From Enterobacteriaceae bacterium UBA3516 (GTDB lineage Bacteria > Pseudomonadota > Gammaproteobacteria > Enterobacterales > Enterobacteriaceae), in the NCBI GenBank assembly GCA_002377245.1, contig DFPL01000276.1:1-26937 (forward strand): DNA of 26,937 nt, given 5' to 3'. The notes beneath the pieces were generated by a model. It saw only the letters and a program-made list of their open reading frames with translations, was not told the origin of the DNA and searched no databases. Each line of letters begins with the position of its first letter. The stretch's first letter is position 1. A program made the translations under genes and the position numbers. Shown here in pieces: positions 22,694-26,937 of the stretch.

Positions 22694-23242
22694 ATGATAA
22701 TTACTGAAGCTGAAGAACAACATATTCCCGCCATCCACGCAATATACGCCTGGCACGTTGCCAACGGCACTGCCTCTTTCGAAACCGAAGTCCCGGCTAT
22801 CAGTGACATGCGCGCGCGCTGGCTGAAACTGTGTGAAGCGGGGCTGCCGTGGTTTGTGCTGATCGATGAAGGGGTGGTGAAAGGGTATTGCTACCTGTCG
22901 CGCTACCGTACGCGCATGGCCTATCAGTTCACGCTGGAGGATTCTATTTATGTGGATGAGAACTTTCGCCATAGAGGAGCGGGAAAAGCGCTGCTGGCAA
23001 AGTCGATAGAGTGGGCAGAGCGGCAGGGTTACCGGCAACTGGTTGCCGTGGTCGGTAACAGCGAAAATGAAGCCTCCCTGGCGCTGCACCAGCGGGCGGG
23101 ATTTACCCTGACCGGCACGCTAAAAAACGTCGGCTTCAAGCATGGTCGCTGGCTGGATATTGTCATTCTGCAACGCACCCTCGGCGAGGGCGCGCTGACG
23201 TTGCCGCAGGACAGCGCCAGCGTAGTGTCGGCCTGCGCGTAA
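22694..23242 (+). CDS. GNAT N-acetyltransferase, phosphinothricin acetyltransferase-like
   Basis: A 182-residue acetyltransferase of the PAT/MnaT group, which acetylates the amino group of phosphinothricin, methionine sulfoximine or related amino acids. ATG 22694 follows AGGAGC by 7 bases; an upstream start at 22625 would cover the regulator's operator region. Group marks are HVANGTASFETE (about 21-32), YCYLSRYRTRMAYQFTLEDSIYV (66-87), the acetyl-CoA loop RHRGAGKALL (92-101), VVGNSENEASLALHQRAGF and the ending GFKHGRWLDIVILQ. The tail after about residue 164 is longer and less conserved. The divergent LysR gene may control it. The true substrate cannot be read from sequence. Confidence 0.85.
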   Translation: MIITEAEEQHIPAIHAIYAWHVANGTASFETEVPAISDMRARWLKLCEAGLPWFVLIDEGVVKGYCYLSRYRTRMAYQFTLEDSIYVDENFRHRGAGKALLAKSIEWAERQGYRQLVAVVGNSENEASLALHQRAGFTLTGTLKNVGFKHGRWLDIVILQRTLGEGALTLPQDSASVVSACA

Positions 23243-23273
23243 ACGATCTGCCTCCTTTTTTTAAAAATTTTTC

Positions 23274-23301
23274 GCCTGTCAGGAGAACCTGACGGGCTTT
23301 T
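23274..23301 (+). terminator. rho-independent terminator after the acetyltransferase gene
   Basis: Ten-pair stem GCCTGTCAGG/CCTGACGGGC with one T-G pair, an AGAA loop and four Ts after it. It isolates the sit operon from read-through. Confidence 0.8.
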
Positions 23302-23339
23302 GTAGCTGGTTTTCCTTCACTCTCTCATTGCGTTATTTA

Positions 23340-23402
23340 ATTAACGATAATCATTTTCATTAAAACATAGCCTATGCTATATAAATTAGCACAGGCTAAT
23401 TT
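23340..23402 (+). promoter_or_regulatory. sitABCD control region: Fur box, MntR-like dyad and a second dyad
   Basis: ATTAACGATAATCATTTTC (23340-23358) matches 15 of 19 Fur consensus bases. Nine bases on, ATAGC-CTAT-GCTAT (23367-23380) is in the context AACATAGC...GCTATAT and resembles the enterobacterial MntR box. Then AAATTAGC-ACAG-GCTAATTT (23383-23402) is a second dyad with perfect 8-base arms and the same 4-base centre, 19 bases centre to centre. Double Fur/MntR control is established for Salmonella sitABCD; the second dyad I have not seen described. The region ends 34 bases before the sitA start. Confidence 0.75.
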
Positions 23403-23436
23403 CGTTCTGATTTTAATCACCTCTGGAGAGACCTGC

Positions 23437-24345
23437 ATGCGGAAGTTCAAGAAAGTAACGGGGATACTGTTTGGCTCACTGCTCGCCCTGACCGCGATGA
23501 GCGCCCAGGCGGCAGAAAAGTTTAAGGTCATCACCACCTTTACGGTGATTGCCGATATGGCGAAAAACGTGGCGGGTGATGCCGCCGACGTCACCTCGAT
23601 TACCAAGCCGGGCGCCGAAATCCACGAGTATCAACCCACGCCAGGGGATATCAAACGGGCGCAGGGTGCACAACTGATTCTCGCCAATGGCATGAATCTT
23701 GAGCTTTGGTTTCAGCGCTTTTACCAGCACCTCAATGGCGTCCCGGAAGTCATCGTGACCAACGGTATTACCCCGATGGGCATCTCTGACGGCCCGTATA
23801 ACGGTAAACCCAACCCGCATGCCTGGATGTCGACGGCGAATGCGTTGATTTACGTCGATAACATCCGCGATGCCCTGGTGAAATACGATCCGCCCAATGC
23901 CGCGACCTATAAGCAGAATGCTGACAGGTACAAAAAGCAGATAACCGACACCCTGGAACCCTTGCGCAAGCAGGTCGCTGATATCCCCGAGGCGCAGCGT
24001 TGGCTGGTTACCAGTGAAGGGGCCTTCTCCTATCTGGCACGCGATCTCGGGTTAAAAGAGCTCTATTTATGGCCAATCAACGCTGACCAGCAGGGCACGC
24101 CACAACAGGTTCGTCGCGTCATCGATCAGGTGAAAAAAGCCCAGATCCCGGCCGTCTTCAGTGAAAGCACGGTGTCGGACAAACCGGCCCGACAGGTGGC
24201 GCGAGAGACCGGGGCGCACTACGGCGGCGTGCTCTACGTCGACTCGCTGAGCGCGCAGGACGGCCCGGTGCCCACCTATCTTGAGTTGCTGAACGTGACC
24301 ACCCGCACTCTCGTGCAGGGCATCAAAACCGGCATGAAGGAGTAA
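23437..24345 (+). CDS. sitA: Mn2+/Fe2+ ABC importer, periplasmic binding protein SitA
   Basis: Periplasmic metal-binding component of the SitABCD importer (cluster A-I, Psa/Sit family). ATG 23437 with GGAGA upstream gives 302 residues and a clean signal peptide (1-25, cleaved after MSAQA); a start at 23374 would run through the operators. The four metal ligands of the family are visible: His63 (GAEIHEYQ), His128 (NPHAWMS), Glu194 (TSEGAFSYL) and Asp269 (YVDSLS). DKPARQVARETG is typical of this group. sitB begins 3 bases after the stop. The operon supports manganese acquisition under iron-poor or oxidative conditions. Confidence 0.96.
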   Translation: MRKFKKVTGILFGSLLALTAMSAQAAEKFKVITTFTVIADMAKNVAGDAADVTSITKPGAEIHEYQPTPGDIKRAQGAQLILANGMNLELWFQRFYQHLNGVPEVIVTNGITPMGISDGPYNGKPNPHAWMSTANALIYVDNIRDALVKYDPPNAATYKQNADRYKKQITDTLEPLRKQVADIPEAQRWLVTSEGAFSYLARDLGLKELYLWPINADQQGTPQQVRRVIDQVKKAQIPAVFSESTVSDKPARQVARETGAHYGGVLYVDSLSAQDGPVPTYLELLNVTTRTLVQGIKTGMKE

Positions 24346-24348
24346 AAC

Positions 24349-25176
24349 ATGACGCAAACGGCAGGCATTACGGTTGCTGGTGTAACGGTCACTTATCGTA
24401 ACGGGCATACCGCATTACGGGATGCGACCTTCAGCGTCCCCGTCGGTTCGATTGCCGCCCTGGTGGGGGTCAACGGCTCCGGTAAATCAACGTTGTTTAA
24501 AGCCGTCATGGGCTTCGTGCGCCTTGCTGCCGGAACCATTGCGATCGCCGGACTGCCAACGCAGCAGGCATTGCGGCAAAACCGGGTTGCGTATGTTCCT
24601 CAGGCCGAAGAGGTGGACTGGTCTTTTCCGGTGCTGGTGGAGGACGTGGTAATGATGGGGCGCTACGGGCGAATGGGGATGCTACGCATGCCGAAAGAAA
24701 ACGACAGGCGTATTGTCACCGAGGCCCTGGAGCGGGTCGATATGCTGGCGTTTCGTCATCGACAAATTGGAGAACTCTCCGGCGGGCAGAAAAAGCGGGT
24801 GTTTCTGTCACGGGCGATTGCTCAGCAGGGCGACGTCATCCTGCTTGATGAGCCCTTTACCGGCGTGGATGTTAAAACCGAAGCCAAAATCATCGACCTG
24901 CTGCGTGAATTGCGCGCTGAAGGTAAAACCATGCTGGTCTCCACCCATAATCTTGGCTCCGTCACGGAGTTTTGTGACTACACGGTGATGGTCAAGGGTA
25001 CCGTGCTGGCGAGCGGCCCCACGGACACCACCTTCACCGCTGAAAATCTGGAGCAGGCCTTCAGCGGCGTGTTGCGCCATGTGGTGTTGCACGGCACCGA
25101 AGACCGTATCATCACCGATGATGAGCGTCCGTTTGTCGCGCATCGGCGGCCTGCGGGCGAGAGGGGGCAGGGATGA
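24349..25176 (+). CDS. sitB: Mn2+/Fe2+ ABC importer, ATP-binding protein SitB
   Basis: The cytoplasmic ATPase of the Sit importer, 275 residues, one ABC domain. Walker A is GVNGSGKST (40-48), the Q-loop lies in YVPQAEEVDW, the signature is LSGGQ (143-147), Walker B VILLDEPF (163-170) and the switch His is in STHNLGS. Its ribosome site AAGGAG is inside the last codons of sitA, and its stop overlaps the sitC start (ATGA), so translation is coupled. The C-terminal tail after about residue 245 is rich in His, Asp and Arg and is less conserved. Confidence 0.96.
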   Translation: MTQTAGITVAGVTVTYRNGHTALRDATFSVPVGSIAALVGVNGSGKSTLFKAVMGFVRLAAGTIAIAGLPTQQALRQNRVAYVPQAEEVDWSFPVLVEDVVMMGRYGRMGMLRMPKENDRRIVTEALERVDMLAFRHRQIGELSGGQKKRVFLSRAIAQQGDVILLDEPFTGVDVKTEAKIIDLLRELRAEGKTMLVSTHNLGSVTEFCDYTVMVKGTVLASGPTDTTFTAENLEQAFSGVLRHVVLHGTEDRIITDDERPFVAHRRPAGERGQG

Positions 25177-26030
25177 ACACGCTGCTTGAACCTTTTGCCT
25201 ATGAATACATGCGTAACGCCATGTGGGTCTCCGCGATGGTCGGGGGCCTGTGCGCCTTTCTCTCCTGTTACCTGATGCTCAAAGGCTGGTCGTTGATTGG
25301 TGATGCGCTGTCGCACTCGATTGTACCAGGCGTGGCGGGCGCTTATATGCTCGGGCTGCCGTTTGCGCTGGGGGCGTTTATGTCGGGCGGACTGGCGGCG
25401 GGGAGCATGCTGTTTCTCAACCAGCGTACACGGCTGAAAGAGGATGCCATCATCGGGCTGATTTTCTCCTCTTTCTTTGGCCTCGGCTTGTTCATGGTGT
25501 CGCTGAATCCCACGTCGGTCAACATTCAGACCATCGTGCTTGGCAATATTCTGGCGATTGCGCCAGCCGATATTCTGCAACTGGCGATCATCGGCATCGT
25601 CTCCATCGCGATCCTGTTCTTTAAGTGGAAGGATCTGATGGTCACTTTCTTTGATGAAAACCATGCCCGGGCGATTGGCCTGCGCCCGGAACGACTGAAA
25701 GTGCTCTTTTTTACCCTGCTGGCGTTGTCCACCGTGGCGGCGCTGCAAACGGTAGGGGCGTTTTTAGTCATCTGCCTGGTGGTAACGCCGGGTGCGACCG
25801 CGTGGCTGCTCACCGACCGTTTCCCTCGTTTGCTGATGATTGCGGTCGCCATTGGCAGTCTCACCAGCTTTGCCGGTGCCTGGGCCAGTTATTATCTGGA
25901 CGGCGCCACCGGCGGGGTGATTGTGGTGGCGCAAACGCTTCTCTTCCTGCTGGCATTTGTGTTTGCGCCTCGCCACGGGCTGTTGGCAAATCGTCGCCGT
26001 GCACGGCTGACGCTGGAGGCGCAGAAATGA
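25173..26030 (+). CDS. sitC: Mn2+/Fe2+ ABC importer, permease SitC
   Basis: One of two inner-membrane permeases of the Sit importer (ABC-3 family), 285 residues with about eight hydrophobic segments. It opens NTLLEPFAYEYMRNAMWVSA, then LKGWSLIGDALSHSIVPGVA, the family motif around the third helix, and GAFLVICLVVTPGATAWLLT later. Both ends overlap neighbours by 4 bases (ATGA). SitD is a paralogue: the LKGW...GDAxSHxxxPG block is shared, consistent with an ancient duplication and a heterodimeric channel. Confidence 0.95.
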   Translation: MNTLLEPFAYEYMRNAMWVSAMVGGLCAFLSCYLMLKGWSLIGDALSHSIVPGVAGAYMLGLPFALGAFMSGGLAAGSMLFLNQRTRLKEDAIIGLIFSSFFGLGLFMVSLNPTSVNIQTIVLGNILAIAPADILQLAIIGIVSIAILFFKWKDLMVTFFDENHARAIGLRPERLKVLFFTLLALSTVAALQTVGAFLVICLVVTPGATAWLLTDRFPRLLMIAVAIGSLTSFAGAWASYYLDGATGGVIVVAQTLLFLLAFVFAPRHGLLANRRRARLTLEAQK

Positions 26031-26872
26031 TGACCTTATTGCTCGAACCCTTCCAGTTTGCCTTTATGAATAACGCGCTGCTGATAGGGCTGATTGTCGC
26101 CATTCCCTGTGCCTTGTTGTCGGTATTCCTGGTACTCAAAGGCTGGGCGCTGATGGGCGATGCGATGAGCCACGCCGTGTTCCCCGGCGTTGTGCTGGCC
26201 TGGATGATGGGAGTGCCGCTGGCATTGGGAGCATTTGTGGCCGGGCTCTTTTGCGCTATAGCCACCGGTTTTTTGCAAGATAACAGCCGTATTAAGCAGG
26301 ACACGGTAATGGGGATCGTCTTCTCCGGTATGTTCGCCGCCGGGCTGCTGCTCTATCTTGCGGTGAAGCCGGAAGTCCATCTCGACCACATCTTGTTTGG
26401 CGATATGCTGGGCATTAACAATGCGGACATCATGCAAACCGGAGCGATCGCGGCGGCAATCGCGGTGATTATTGGCGTGAAGTGGCGCGATTTTCTGCTT
26501 TTCTGTTTTGATCATCAACAGGCGCAGGTGAGTGGTCTGCACACCCGCTGGCTGCATTATGGCTTGCTCTGTATGGTCTCGCTGACCATTGTGGCGACGC
26601 TTAAAGCGGTGGGGATTGTGTTGTCAATTTCGCTGTTAATTGCGCCAGGGGCCATTGCTGTTCTGCTGACGAACCGTTTTCATGTTGCGCTACTGGTGGC
26701 GGTGGGCGTTTCGGTGACGGTGTCGTTGCTGGGGATTTACCTGTCGTTCTTTATTGATAGTGCGCCCGCGCCAACAATTGTGGTGCTATTTGCGCTGGTG
26801 TTTATGGTGACGTTTTGCGTTGCCAGTTGCAAAGCAAGGCGGGGGGAGTTGAGGCGATTATCGGAGGGGTAG
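26027..26872 (+). CDS. sitD: Mn2+/Fe2+ ABC importer, permease SitD
   Basis: The second permease of the Sit importer, 281 residues. ATG 26027 overlaps the sitC stop (ATGA); the open frame extends back to 25802 but that part lies inside sitC and lacks family similarity. It begins MMTLLLEPFQFAFMNNALLI and carries LKGWALMGDAMSHAVFPGVV and GIVLSISLLIAPGAIAVLLT. About eight to nine hydrophobic segments end in a basic tail (CKARRGELRRL). The 65 bases after the stop hold no clear terminator before the window ends, so the transcript may continue. Confidence 0.95.
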   Translation: MMTLLLEPFQFAFMNNALLIGLIVAIPCALLSVFLVLKGWALMGDAMSHAVFPGVVLAWMMGVPLALGAFVAGLFCAIATGFLQDNSRIKQDTVMGIVFSGMFAAGLLLYLAVKPEVHLDHILFGDMLGINNADIMQTGAIAAAIAVIIGVKWRDFLLFCFDHQQAQVSGLHTRWLHYGLLCMVSLTIVATLKAVGIVLSISLLIAPGAIAVLLTNRFHVALLVAVGVSVTVSLLGIYLSFFIDSAPAPTIVVLFALVFMVTFCVASCKARRGELRRLSEG

Positions 26873-26937
26873 TTTTTTGCGAAATGGTTTCGGAGTATTT
26901 ATTTTATTTCGGTGCGCTCGTTCCGTTCCCCTCACCC

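Noticed and set aside
24978..25748. 256-codon minus-strand frame opposite sitB/sitC
   Set aside because: Its composition (His, Arg, Gln rich) is typical of an antisense shadow of GC-rich membrane protein codons; no family similarity is seen.
25802..26026. N-terminal extension of sitD
   Set aside because: Lies wholly inside sitC in another frame; the family start and the ATGA overlap fix sitD at 26027.

Overview
This window looks like the chromosome of an enterobacterium close to Enterobacter, Lelliottia or Leclercia. The block folE-yeiB-galS-mglBAC and the block sanA-cdd-yohK-yohJ encode proteins that match, almost residue for residue in places, the Escherichia coli proteins I know. The gene order is the E. 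coli order read from the other strand, and promoter details such as gal operators and CRP sites sit where expected. The backbone is interrupted in several places by genes that E. coli K-12 lacks there, so this is a conserved locus carrying lineage-specific cargo. The species is inference; no rRNA or tRNA gene is present.

Left end (1-3010): the 3' end of a fimbrial subunit gene and its terminator, then four tandem ~126-bp copies of a REP/BIME unit, then a TonB-dependent siderophore receptor of the CirA/FepA type on the minus strand. An inverted repeat and a Fur-like site lie upstream of the receptor.

Core (3011-12275): S-formylglutathione hydrolase (yeiG/fghB, minus) is divergent from a YbfB/YjiJ-type MFS transporter. 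Then come folE (GTP cyclohydrolase I), yeiB (DUF418 membrane protein), galS (galactose isorepressor) and the mglBAC galactose/methyl-galactoside ABC importer, which ends at a strong terminator. GalS and CRP sites precede both galS and mglB, giving the usual isorepressor/transport regulon.

Variable block (12276-18600): where E. coli carries preA-preT-yeiS, this genome carries a TacA/TacT-like toxin-antitoxin pair, a GH15 glycoside hydrolase, an unaccompanied fimbrial adhesin-like gene, a YghA-type short-chain dehydrogenase, a small BssS-like protein and a 141-residue protein I do not recognise. The toxin-antitoxin pair has a palindrome upstream.

Right end (18601-26937): sanA, cdd and the LrgAB-like pair yohJK (all minus) continue the E. 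coli order. After yohJ the order changes: a LysR regulator is divergent from a phosphinothricin-type N-acetyltransferase, followed by the complete sitABCD manganese/iron ABC importer. The sit genes overlap translationally and are preceded by a Fur box, an MntR-like dyad and a second perfect dyad. I saw no integrase, insertion sequence, CRISPR array or tRNA. The most interesting material is regulatory and structural (repeat array, operator-like dyads, the variable block); I found no clearly new multi-gene system.
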